From NCBI GenBank assembly GCA_937880805.1, contig CALGRR010000056.1:1-27160 (forward strand): DNA of 27,160 nucleotides, in the 5' to 3' direction. A model generated the notes under the pieces. That model was not told the DNA's origin. It did no database searches and was given only the letters and a program-made list of their open reading frames with translations. The position numbers and the translations under genes were made by a program. Of the stretch, positions 7,202-15,605 are shown piece after piece. This DNA comes from an uncultured Clostridia bacterium (GTDB taxonomy: Bacteria; Bacillota; Clostridia; Oscillospirales; Acutalibacteraceae). Within the stretch, counting starts at the first letter, position 1. Each line of letters begins with the position of its first letter.

Positions 7202-8479
7202 ATGTCAAACTGTGCAATAGTCGGAATCAACTGGGGCGATGAAGGAAAAGGCAGAATGGTTGACTTGCTGACTGAAAACTATGATGTTGTAGTCCGCTAT
7301 CAAGGCGGCGGGAACGCAGGACACACCGTTATCAATGAGCACGGAAAATTTGCCTTGCACCTTCTTCCATCGGGTATATTCAGAGAAGGTGTCGTGAATA
7401 TTCTCGGAAACGGTGTTGCTCTTGACCCCGAAAATCTTTGGAACGAAATGCAGGATGTTATGGAAAAGGGAGTTTCACTTACCCCTGAAAATCTCAAAAT
7501 AAGTGACCGTGCATCGCTCCTGCTCCCTTGGCACCGCGATTTGGATGAGCTTGAGGAAATGAGACTCAAGGATAAAAAATACGGTTCAACAAAACAAGGA
7601 ATAGCTCCGTTTTATTCCGATAAATACCAAAAGAAAACAATTCTTGCGGGTGAGCTTTTCTATCCCGAAGAGCTTAAAGCACATCTCGCTGATTTGGCGG
7701 AATGGAAAAATCTCACCTTAACCGAAGTATACGGTGCAAAGCCTTATACGGAAGAAATGCTTGATAAATGGATTTCAGAATATTGCGAAAAAATCAAGCC
7801 TTTTGTGTGTGATACAGGTGCGTTTCTGAAAGAAGCACAGTCAAGCGGTAAAAGCATTCTTTTTGAAGCTCAACTCGGTTCTCTGCGAGACCTTGATTAC
7901 GGAATTTACCCCTACACAACATCGTCAAACACTACGGCGGCATACGCACCCATCGGTTCGGGCTTACCTTCCGCAATAATCAATGATGTTGTGGGTGTTG
8001 TCAAAGCATATTCAACCTGTGTTGGTGAAGGTCCTTTTGTATGCGAGATGTTTGGCGATGAAGCGGAAGAGCTTCGCAAAGCAGGGTTTGAATACGGTGC
8101 CAAAACCGGCAGACCGAGAAGAGTCGGCCCCATTGATATCCCAGCAACAAAATACGGTGTTGAGGTACAGGGTGCAACCGAGATTGCACTTACCAAGCTT
8201 GATGTTCTGAGCTATATGGATAAAATTCCCGTTTGCACACATTACCTTGTCAGTGGCGAAAAAACAGACCGTTTCCCCTTCCCTATTGCCTTAAATTCCG
8301 CAAAGCCAGTTGTTGAATACCTTGACGGCTGGAAATGCGATATTTCCGATATCCGTTCATGGGATGACCTGCCCGAGCAGGCACAGAATTATGTAACATT
8401 TATCGAAAAAGCCATCGGCTGTCCAATAACCTATGTTTCCGTTGGTCCGGAAAGAGACAGCATAATAATAAGAAAATAA
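7202..8479 (+). CDS. purA: Adenylosuccinate synthetase
   Basis: Adds aspartate to IMP using GTP, the first step from IMP to AMP. 425 residues, normal for the family. The start at 7202 follows GGGAGG by 7 bp and leaves the N-terminal loop intact: NWGDEGKGRMVD (about residues 10-21) is the GTP-binding and catalytic loop, and QGGGNAGHT contains the catalytic His. Downstream marks include YGSTKQGIAPFYSDK, VGEGPFVCEMFGDEAEELR and the C-terminal guanine-site region SVGPERDSIII. The first loop residue reads Asn where many family members have Gly or Gln, probably harmless. With purB 13 bp downstream it completes IMP to AMP. Confidence 0.97.
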   Translation: MSNCAIVGINWGDEGKGRMVDLLTENYDVVVRYQGGGNAGHTVINEHGKFALHLLPSGIFREGVVNILGNGVALDPENLWNEMQDVMEKGVSLTPENLKISDRASLLLPWHRDLDELEEMRLKDKKYGSTKQGIAPFYSDKYQKKTILAGELFYPEELKAHLADLAEWKNLTLTEVYGAKPYTEEMLDKWISEYCEKIKPFVCDTGAFLKEAQSSGKSILFEAQLGSLRDLDYGIYPYTTSSNTTAAYAPIGSGLPSAIINDVVGVVKAYSTCVGEGPFVCEMFGDEAEELRKAGFEYGAKTGRPRRVGPIDIPATKYGVEVQGATEIALTKLDVLSYMDKIPVCTHYLVSGEKTDRFPFPIALNSAKPVVEYLDGWKCDISDIRSWDDLPEQAQNYVTFIEKAIGCPITYVSVGPERDSIIIRK

Positions 8480-8492
8480 GGAGAACTCAAAA

Positions 8493-9908
8493 ATGACAAA
8501 TCAATACGAATCCCCCTTATCATCACGCTATGCTTCAAAATATATGCTTGAGCTTTTTTCGTCGGATATGCGTTATCGTACATGGCGCAGACTCTGGGTA
8601 TCACTTGCAAAGGCGGAAATGAAGCTTGGTCTTCCCGTAACGGCAGAGCAGGTTTCGGATTTGGAAAATAATATCGAAAACATAGATTACGAATGCGTAA
8701 GCAAAAGAGAAAAAGAAGTGCGCCACGATGTTATGGCTCATGTTTATGCTTACGGCAAGGTTGCACCTTCAGCGGCGGGAATTATTCATCTCGGTGCAAC
8801 AAGCTGCTATGTAACCGATAATGCGGATTTGATTATTTACCGTGATGCACTCATTTATCTTCGCAAGGAGCTTTTAAAGGTTATTGCAAATCTTGCAGAT
8901 TTTGCGGAAAAATACAAGGCATTGCCAACACTCGGCTATACCCACTATCAGCCCGCACAGCTTGTAACTGTCGGCAAAAGAGCAACACTCTGGATACAGG
9001 ATTTTCTTTCCGACCTCAACGAGATTGATTTTGCGATTGAAAACATAAAATTTCTCGGATGCAGAGGTACAACAGGAACAGAAGCAAGCTTTGTTGACTT
9101 GTTTGAGGGTAACACGTCAAAAATCGATGAAATGAACCGAATGATTGCATCGGATTTCGGCTTTGATGAATGCTTTGATGTTTGCGGTCAGACATATCCC
9201 CGCAAGGTTGACAGCAGGATTCTTAACGCTCTTTCTTCGGTTGCACAGAGCTGTTACAGAATGGCAAATGATATAAGGCTTCTCCAGCACGACAGACAGC
9301 TTGAAGAACCGTTTGAAAAGAATCAGATTGGATCATCTGCCATGGCATATAAGCGCAACCCTATGAGAAGTGAGCGTATTTGCTCGTTGGCTCGTTACCT
9401 TATGGCTGATGCAATGAATGCACCGATGACCGCTTCAACACAGTGGCTTGAGCGTACTCTGGATGATTCCGCAAACCGCCGTATATCAATGCCCGAAGGC
9501 TTCCTCTGTGCAGATGCGATTCTCCGTCTTGCACAGAATGTTACCGACGGACTTCATGTAAACGAAAAAATTGTTGAAAAAACAGTAAAAGATTATCTGC
9601 CGTTTATTGCAACAGAAAATCTGATGATGGAAGCGGTCAAAAAAGGAGGAAACCGTCAGCAGCTTCACGAAACAATCCGCAAATGCTCTATGGAGGCAAC
9701 TGCAAAAATGAAAAACGGTGAAGAATGCGACCTGCTTTCACGTCTGGCGGCAGAAAAAGAATTCGGTTTAACCGAAGAAGAGATGAATACACTTCTCACC
9801 CCGTCTGCATATATAGGCAGATGTCCCGAACAGGTTGATGCATTTCTCGGCAAGATAAAACCGCTGCTTGTCGGTGTTTCGCACGAAAATACGGAAATAG
9901 ATTTATAA
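8493..9908 (+). CDS. purB: Adenylosuccinate lyase
   Basis: Releases fumarate twice in purine synthesis: from SAICAR (the product of PurC) and from adenylosuccinate (the product of PurA), so it links its two upstream neighbours. 471 residues. It belongs to the fumarase/aspartase superfamily: HLGATSCYVTDNAD near residue 100, THYQPAQLVTVGKR near 150, and the mobile signature loop SSAMAYKRNP with catalytic Ser281/Ser282. The AMAYKRNP form, rather than AMPHKRNP, matches the longer PurB subgroup that also includes animal enzymes. AAGGAG lies 7-8 bp before the ATG at 8493. No frame damage is seen. Confidence 0.96.
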   Translation: MTNQYESPLSSRYASKYMLELFSSDMRYRTWRRLWVSLAKAEMKLGLPVTAEQVSDLENNIENIDYECVSKREKEVRHDVMAHVYAYGKVAPSAAGIIHLGATSCYVTDNADLIIYRDALIYLRKELLKVIANLADFAEKYKALPTLGYTHYQPAQLVTVGKRATLWIQDFLSDLNEIDFAIENIKFLGCRGTTGTEASFVDLFEGNTSKIDEMNRMIASDFGFDECFDVCGQTYPRKVDSRILNALSSVAQSCYRMANDIRLLQHDRQLEEPFEKNQIGSSAMAYKRNPMRSERICSLARYLMADAMNAPMTASTQWLERTLDDSANRRISMPEGFLCADAILRLAQNVTDGLHVNEKIVEKTVKDYLPFIATENLMMEAVKKGGNRQQLHETIRKCSMEATAKMKNGEECDLLSRLAAEKEFGLTEEEMNTLLTPSAYIGRCPEQVDAFLGKIKPLLVGVSHENTEIDL

Positions 9909-9925
9909 AAACGGAGGTGAACACG

Positions 9926-11461
9926 GTGAGTGAAAAAATACTTGTGCTTGATTTCGGCGGTCAGTATAATCAGCTGATTGCAAGGCGTGTGCGTGAACAG
10001 CATGTTTATGCCGAAATAAAGCCGTATAACAAAATATCCGTTGATGAGATAAAAGATATCGGATATAATGGCATAATTTTTACGGGCGGACCCAACAGTG
10101 TATATGATGAATTGTCGCCCCATTATTCTGCGGATATTCTCAATGCAGGTATTCCGATTCTCGGTATCTGCTACGGCTGTCAGCTTATGGCGTATATGGC
10201 AGGCGGAGAAATACGCAGCGCTGAAAACGGCAGCGAATACGGAAAAACCGCTGTGTTCACAAAGAAAAAACCGTTGTTTAAAAATGTTCCGTACGAAAGC
10301 GTTTGTTGGATGAGCCATACGGATTATGTGAAAACTCCTCCCGAAAACTTCAAAATCATTGCAAATACAGCGAAATGTCCTTGTGCCGCAATGTGTGATG
10401 AAAAAAGAAAGCTTTACGGAGTTCAGTTTCATCCCGAAGTTACCCACACCGAATACGGAAAAGAAATGCTGAGCAATTTTCTTTTTGAAATCTGCGGTTG
10501 TAAAGGTGAATGGAAAATGGATGATTTTGTTGAACAATCCGTTGAAAAATACCGTGTGAAGCTTAAAGATAAAAAGGTTCTTCTCGCTCTTTCGGGAGGA
10601 GTTGATTCATCGGTTGCCGCTGTTCTTCTTCACAAGGCAATAGGCAAAAATCTGACCTGCGTTTTTGTTGATCACGGTCTTTTGCGTAAAAATGAAGGTG
10701 ATTTTGTTGAGCAAACTTTCAGGGAAAAATTCGGACTGAATCTCATAAGGGTAAATGCCGAAGAAAGATTTTTAAATAAGCTTTCGGGAGTTGCCGATCC
10801 CGAAGAAAAAAGAAAAATAATCGGCGAAGAATTTATCCGTGTGTTTGAAGATGAAGCAAAAAAACTCGGAAAAATCAATGTGCTTGTTCAGGGCACAATT
10901 TATCCTGATGTAATTGAAAGCGGCAAAGGTGATTCAGCGGTTATTAAGAGTCACCATAACGTGGGCGGTCTGCCCGATGTTATATACTTTGACGAAATAG
11001 CAGAGCCTCTTCGTGAACTTTTTAAGGATGAAGTGCGTGAGGCAGGAACAAAGCTCGGCATACCTTGTGAGCTCGTATGGCGTCAGCCGTTTCCGGGTCC
11101 GGGTCTTGCAGTCAGAATAATCGGAGAAATTACAAAAGAAAAGCTTGATATTCTCCGCGAAGCGGATGCAATATTCCGTGACGAAATATCAAAAGCAGGT
11201 CTCGAAAAATCGGCAAGCCAGTATTTTGCAGTACTGACCGATTCAAAAACCGTCGGTGTTATGGGTGATGCGAGAACCTATGGCTATACCGTTGCTTTGC
11301 GTGCGGTTACAACCGATGATTTTATGACTGCTGAGTGGACAAGGCTGCCGTATGAGGTTCTTGAAAAAGCAAGCAGCAGAATAACAAACGAGGTTAAAGG
11401 CATATCAAGGGTTGTTTATGATATCACCTCGAAGCCTCCTGCCACAGTCGAATGGGAGTGA
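9926..11461 (+). CDS. guaA: GMP synthase, glutamine-hydrolysing
   Basis: Aminates XMP to GMP with glutamine and ATP. Start taken as GTG at 9926, 7 bp after GGAGGT (9913-9918); an in-frame GTG at 9917 overlaps that site and is unlikely. This gives 511 residues, normal for GuaA, with the family N-terminus SEKILVLDFGGQYNQLIARR. Class I amidotransferase about 1-190: nucleophile Cys82 (GICYGCQ) and FHPEVTHTEYG with the His-Glu pair. ATP pyrophosphatase loop SGGVDSS at 223-229. C-terminal dimerisation domain ends in the conserved TSKPPATVEWE. guaB is not in the window. The stop is 4 bp before pyrG. Confidence 0.97.
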   Translation: MSEKILVLDFGGQYNQLIARRVREQHVYAEIKPYNKISVDEIKDIGYNGIIFTGGPNSVYDELSPHYSADILNAGIPILGICYGCQLMAYMAGGEIRSAENGSEYGKTAVFTKKKPLFKNVPYESVCWMSHTDYVKTPPENFKIIANTAKCPCAAMCDEKRKLYGVQFHPEVTHTEYGKEMLSNFLFEICGCKGEWKMDDFVEQSVEKYRVKLKDKKVLLALSGGVDSSVAAVLLHKAIGKNLTCVFVDHGLLRKNEGDFVEQTFREKFGLNLIRVNAEERFLNKLSGVADPEEKRKIIGEEFIRVFEDEAKKLGKINVLVQGTIYPDVIESGKGDSAVIKSHHNVGGLPDVIYFDEIAEPLRELFKDEVREAGTKLGIPCELVWRQPFPGPGLAVRIIGEITKEKLDILREADAIFRDEISKAGLEKSASQYFAVLTDSKTVGVMGDARTYGYTVALRAVTTDDFMTAEWTRLPYEVLEKASSRITNEVKGISRVVYDITSKPPATVEWE

Positions 11462-11465
11462 TAAT

Positions 11466-13079
11466 ATGACCAAATATATCTTTGTAACCGGAGGCGTTGT
11501 TTCGGGTCTCGGTAAAGGAATAACCGCCGCTTCGCTCGGAAGACTTCTCAAAGCAAGAGGCTTAAAGGTTGCTGCGCAGAAGCTTGACCCGTATATAAAT
11601 GTTGATCCCGGAACGATGAGTCCTTATCAGCACGGCGAGGTTTATGTTACCGAAGACGGTGCGGAAACCGACCTTGATTTGGGGCACTACGAGAGATTTA
11701 TAGACGAAAATCTGAATAAATATTCAAACCTGACCACGGGCAAGGTTTATTGGAACGTATTGAATAAGGAACGCAGAGGAGAATATCTCGGCTCAACCGT
11801 TCAAGTGATTCCTCATATTACAAATGAAATCAAAGAGTTTGTTTACAGCGTAGGCAAAAAGACAAATGCAGATGTTGTTATAACTGAAATCGGCGGAACA
11901 ATCGGCGATATTGAATCACAGCCTTTTATTGAAGCGGTACGTCAGATTTCGCTTGAGGTCGGCAGAGAAAACAGCCTTTTTATCCATGTGACTCTTGTTC
12001 CGTTTCTTCGCGGTTCCGATGAACACAAATCAAAGCCTACGCAGCATTCCGTTAAGGAGCTTCAAGGCATGGGCATCAACCCGAACATTGTTGTACTTCG
12101 CTGTGATGAGCCGTTGGAAGAATCCATATTTAAAAAGATATCTCTTTTTTGTAATGTCAAACCCGATTGTGTTATTGAAAACATCACTCTCCCAAACCTT
12201 TACGAAGCCCCTTTAATGCTCGAAAAATCTGATTTTTCATCCGTCGTCTGCCGTGAGCTCGGCATAAATGCTCCCAAGCCTGACCTTGCGGAATGGACAC
12301 AAATGGTGGAACGCATCAAGGCGAGACCTTATACCGTAAACATTGGTCTTGTCGGCAAATATGTTGAGCTTCACGATGCATATCTTTCGGTTGCGGAAGC
12401 TCTTCAGCACGCAGGATATTACCATAACACCCATATAAAAATCAGTTGGATTGATTCCGAAAAGCTGACCGCTGAAAATTGTTCGGAATTTCTTTCAGAG
12501 CTCGACGGTATTATTGTTCCCGGCGGTTTCGGAAGCCGTGGTATCGAAGGCATGATTCTTGCAGCAAAATACGCAAGAGAAAACCACCTTCCTTATTTCG
12601 GAATTTGTTTGGGTATGCAAATCGCCGTTATCGAATACGCACGGAATGTATGCGGTATTTCAGATGCTGATTCGGGTGAGTTTGACGAACTTTGCAAGCA
12701 CAAAGTAATCAACTTTATGCCCGGTCAGAGTGATGATATTGACAAGGGCGGTACGCTTCGTTTGGGCGCTTACCCTTGCAAAATAAAACCCGACACAACA
12801 ATGGAGCGTTGCTATGAAACAAAACATATCAGCGAACGCCACAGACACCGCTACGAATTCAACAACCATTACCGTGATTTGCTTACACAACACGGACTTA
12901 CTTTAAGCGGACTTTCTCCTGATGAAAGACTTGTTGAAACCGTTGAGCTGACAGAAAGACCGTTCTATGTAGGCGTTCAGTATCATCCCGAATTCAAAAG
13001 CAGACCCAACAAGCCGCATCCGCTGTTCAAGGGATTTGTAGGTGCGGCACTTAAGCGTTCAAACGGAGGAAAAGAATGA
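11466..13079 (+). CDS. pyrG: CTP synthase
   Basis: Aminates UTP to CTP with glutamine and ATP, the last step of pyrimidine nucleotide synthesis. 537 residues. The N-terminal synthetase domain starts KYIFVTGGVVSGLGKGI (ATP loop) and includes DPYINVDPGTMSPYQHGEV; the C-terminal class I amidotransferase has nucleophile Cys381 (GICLGMQ) and QYHPEFKSRP. GGGAG sits 7 bp before the ATG at 11466. Its end overlaps purF by 4 bp (ATGA), so the two are very likely translationally coupled, tying a pyrimidine enzyme into the purine genes. Confidence 0.97.
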   Translation: MTKYIFVTGGVVSGLGKGITAASLGRLLKARGLKVAAQKLDPYINVDPGTMSPYQHGEVYVTEDGAETDLDLGHYERFIDENLNKYSNLTTGKVYWNVLNKERRGEYLGSTVQVIPHITNEIKEFVYSVGKKTNADVVITEIGGTIGDIESQPFIEAVRQISLEVGRENSLFIHVTLVPFLRGSDEHKSKPTQHSVKELQGMGINPNIVVLRCDEPLEESIFKKISLFCNVKPDCVIENITLPNLYEAPLMLEKSDFSSVVCRELGINAPKPDLAEWTQMVERIKARPYTVNIGLVGKYVELHDAYLSVAEALQHAGYYHNTHIKISWIDSEKLTAENCSEFLSELDGIIVPGGFGSRGIEGMILAAKYARENHLPYFGICLGMQIAVIEYARNVCGISDADSGEFDELCKHKVINFMPGQSDDIDKGGTLRLGAYPCKIKPDTTMERCYETKHISERHRHRYEFNNHYRDLLTQHGLTLSGLSPDERLVETVELTERPFYVGVQYHPEFKSRPNKPHPLFKGFVGAALKRSNGGKE

Positions 13080-14503
13080 GCATACATGAAGAATGCGGAG
13101 TTTTCGGAGTGATTTCACCCGAGCCTGCAGATGTAGCGGGTGTTGTATATTACGGCTTATATGCCCTGCAGCACAGAGGACAGGAAAGCTGCGGAATAGT
13201 TGTTAATGATGACGGACTTTTCAGTTCTCACAAAGATTTGGGACTTGTCAGCGAGGTTTTTCATTCCGAAGTTCTGTCAAGATTTCCGAAAGGCACAATG
13301 GCTGTGGGGCATGTCCGATACGGCACAACGGGCGGTACAAACCGCACCAACTGCCAGCCCATTGAAGTTAATCATCAGAAAGGCAGAATGGCACTTGCTC
13401 ATAACGGAAATCTGAGCAATGCCGCAAAACTCCGCAATGAACTCGAATTATCCGGAGCTATTTTTCACACAACAAGTGATACCGAAACCATTGCATATAT
13501 CGTAACAAGAGAGCGCCTGAAACTGCCCTCGATAGAAGATGCTTTAAGCTCGGCAATGAATATTCTTGAAGGAGCCTATTCGCTTGTTCTGATGTCGCCG
13601 CAAAAATTGATTTGTGCCCGAGATCCTCACGGCTTCAGACCACTTTGCTACGGCAAAACACAGGACGGAATGTATGTTATAGCATCTGAAAGCTGTGCGT
13701 TAAAGGCTGTGGGTGCGGAATTTATCCGTGATGTTGAACCCGGCGAAATAATAGTTTTCAGCAAAAACGGAATTGTCAGCCGAAAGGAACACTGTGATTC
13801 TAAAAAGAAAAAACTCTGCATTTTTGAATATATTTATTTTGCACGCCCCGATTCCGAAATTGACGGTGTTTCTGTTCATTTATCAAGAATCGAAGCAGGC
13901 AAAATACTTGCGAGGGAGCATCCTGCGGATGCCGATATTGTGGTAGGTGTTCCTGATTCGGGTCTTGATGCGGCACTCGGATTCAGCCATCAGTCCGGTA
14001 TTCCTTACGGAATAGGTCTTATAAAAAACAAATATATCGGAAGGACCTTTATTTCGCCCGGTCAAAGCACGAGGCTTGATCAGGTAAAAATAAAGCTCAG
14101 TGCAGTTGAAGAAAGCGTTAAAGGTAAAAAGGTTGTTCTTATTGACGATTCAATTGTAAGAGGTACAACCTGCGGCAGAATAGTAACTCTTCTGCGTGAA
14201 GCGGGAGCTGAAGAAATTCATATGCGTATTTCTTCACCGCCGTTTCTGAATCCGTGTTATTACGGCACGGATATTGATACAAGAGAGAATCTGATTGCCT
14301 GCAATCATTCAGTTGAAGAAATTGCAGCGATAATAGGTGCTGATACATTGGGATATCTGCCCGTTTCTCAGCTTTCTTTACTGACGGGCAACTGTGATTA
14401 TTGCTCTGCCTGTTTTGATGGTGATTATCCGACAGAAATTCCGACCGATATATGCAAAAACAGATTTGAACAAAAGCTTTCAGAGGCTAAAAAAGAGAGG
14501 TAA
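13076..14503 (+). CDS. purF: Amidophosphoribosyltransferase (glutamine PRPP amidotransferase)
   Basis: Commits PRPP to purine synthesis by making phosphoribosylamine from glutamine. 475 residues. Class II (Ntn) amidotransferase: the nucleophile must become N-terminal, and Cys7 follows a six-residue leader MSIHEE, so propeptide removal is expected as in Bacillus PurF. GHVRYGTTG and RDPHGFRPL belong to the glutaminase half; the PRPP-binding loop is VVLIDDSIVRGTT near residue 360. Four cysteines match the Bacillus-type iron-sulfur cluster ligands by position: Cys248, Cys409, Cys443 and Cys446 (CSAC). Such clusters make the enzyme oxygen-sensitive, fitting an anaerobe. Overlaps pyrG by 4 bp; 4 bp before carA. 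Confidence 0.96.
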   Translation: MSIHEECGVFGVISPEPADVAGVVYYGLYALQHRGQESCGIVVNDDGLFSSHKDLGLVSEVFHSEVLSRFPKGTMAVGHVRYGTTGGTNRTNCQPIEVNHQKGRMALAHNGNLSNAAKLRNELELSGAIFHTTSDTETIAYIVTRERLKLPSIEDALSSAMNILEGAYSLVLMSPQKLICARDPHGFRPLCYGKTQDGMYVIASESCALKAVGAEFIRDVEPGEIIVFSKNGIVSRKEHCDSKKKKLCIFEYIYFARPDSEIDGVSVHLSRIEAGKILAREHPADADIVVGVPDSGLDAALGFSHQSGIPYGIGLIKNKYIGRTFISPGQSTRLDQVKIKLSAVEESVKGKKVVLIDDSIVRGTTCGRIVTLLREAGAEEIHMRISSPPFLNPCYYGTDIDTRENLIACNHSVEEIAAIIGADTLGYLPVSQLSLLTGNCDYCSACFDGDYPTEIPTDICKNRFEQKLSEAKKER

Positions 14504-14507
14504 CGGT

Positions 14508-15605
14508 ATGGTTACACAATATAACAGAAAAATTGTTTTAGAGGACGGAAGTGAATACTACGGCTATGCTTTCGGCGATACATCCGACAAGGTATGCGAA
14601 ATTGTTTTTAACACTTCAATGATCGGTTATCAGGAAATAATTTCCGATCCTTCTTATACGTATCAGGCGGTTGTTATGACTTATCCGCTTATCGGAAATT
14701 ACGGAATGGCAGATGATGACTTTGAAACAAAAACACCGACTATAGGTGCACTCATTGTTCGTGAATACAACGATTTGCCTTCAAATTTCAGAAGCACGGC
14801 AACTCTTTCCGAAGTTATGAAAAAGCACGGTATACCGGGCATTTACAGCATTGATACTCGTAAGCTTACCCGTTCTATCAGAGATAACGGAAGCTGTAAG
14901 GTAATAATAACAGATGCCAATGTTTCCCATGAATATTGTATGGACATACTGAAAAAAGCGGATATCCCGACTAATGCGGTTTCAACCGTGAGCTGTGATA
15001 AAATATGGGTTTCACCGTGCAAAAACGAAAAATATCATGTTGTTGCCATTGACTGCGGAATGAAAATGAACATCGTACGTTCACTCAACAAAAGAAATTG
15101 CAAGGTAACAATTGTACCTTGGAATACTTCTTCTGATGAAATTGAAAAGCTTTGCCCCGACGGTGTGTTTATTTCAAACGGGCCCGGCGACCCGACTGAT
15201 GTTCAACCTGTAGCAGAAACTATCAAGGCTCTTAAGGGCAGATATCCGATTTTTGGAATTTGTTTGGGTCATCAGATTATTTCTCTTGCCTACGGTGCAA
15301 AAACCTATAAGCTCAAATTCGGTCACAGGGGCGGGAATCATCCCGTTCGTAATCTTGAAACTAATAAAATTGAAATCACCTCGCAAAATCATTCCTATGC
15401 GGTTGACTACGAAAGTGTTAAGTCAACGGAGCTTGAAGTTACCCATATCAATTTGCTTGATAGCACGGTTGAAGGAGTGAAATGCGATAAAGATAAAATA
15501 TTCAGTGTGCAATATCATCCCGAGAGTGCACCCGGTCCGCAGGACAGTGCATATCTGTTTGACCGCTTCATAAGGATGATGGAGGAGGAAAAGAGCAATG
15601 CCTAA
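14508..15605 (+). CDS. carA: Carbamoyl-phosphate synthase small (glutaminase) subunit
   Basis: Supplies ammonia from glutamine to CarB for carbamoyl phosphate, the precursor of pyrimidines and arginine. 365 residues, the usual size. Start at 14508 lies 4 bp after the purF stop, with AGAGAGG as ribosome site, and gives the family N-terminus RKIVLEDGSEYYGYAFG. Seen: FNTSMIGYQEIISDPSY, SNGPGDPTD, the class I nucleophile Cys252 (GICLGHQ), FGHRGGNHPV and QYHPESAPGPQD. The last eight bases overlap carB, a common arrangement that couples translation of the two subunits. Confidence 0.97.
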   Translation: MVTQYNRKIVLEDGSEYYGYAFGDTSDKVCEIVFNTSMIGYQEIISDPSYTYQAVVMTYPLIGNYGMADDDFETKTPTIGALIVREYNDLPSNFRSTATLSEVMKKHGIPGIYSIDTRKLTRSIRDNGSCKVIITDANVSHEYCMDILKKADIPTNAVSTVSCDKIWVSPCKNEKYHVVAIDCGMKMNIVRSLNKRNCKVTIVPWNTSSDEIEKLCPDGVFISNGPGDPTDVQPVAETIKALKGRYPIFGICLGHQIISLAYGAKTYKLKFGHRGGNHPVRNLETNKIEITSQNHSYAVDYESVKSTELEVTHINLLDSTVEGVKCDKDKIFSVQYHPESAPGPQDSAYLFDRFIRMMEEEKSNA

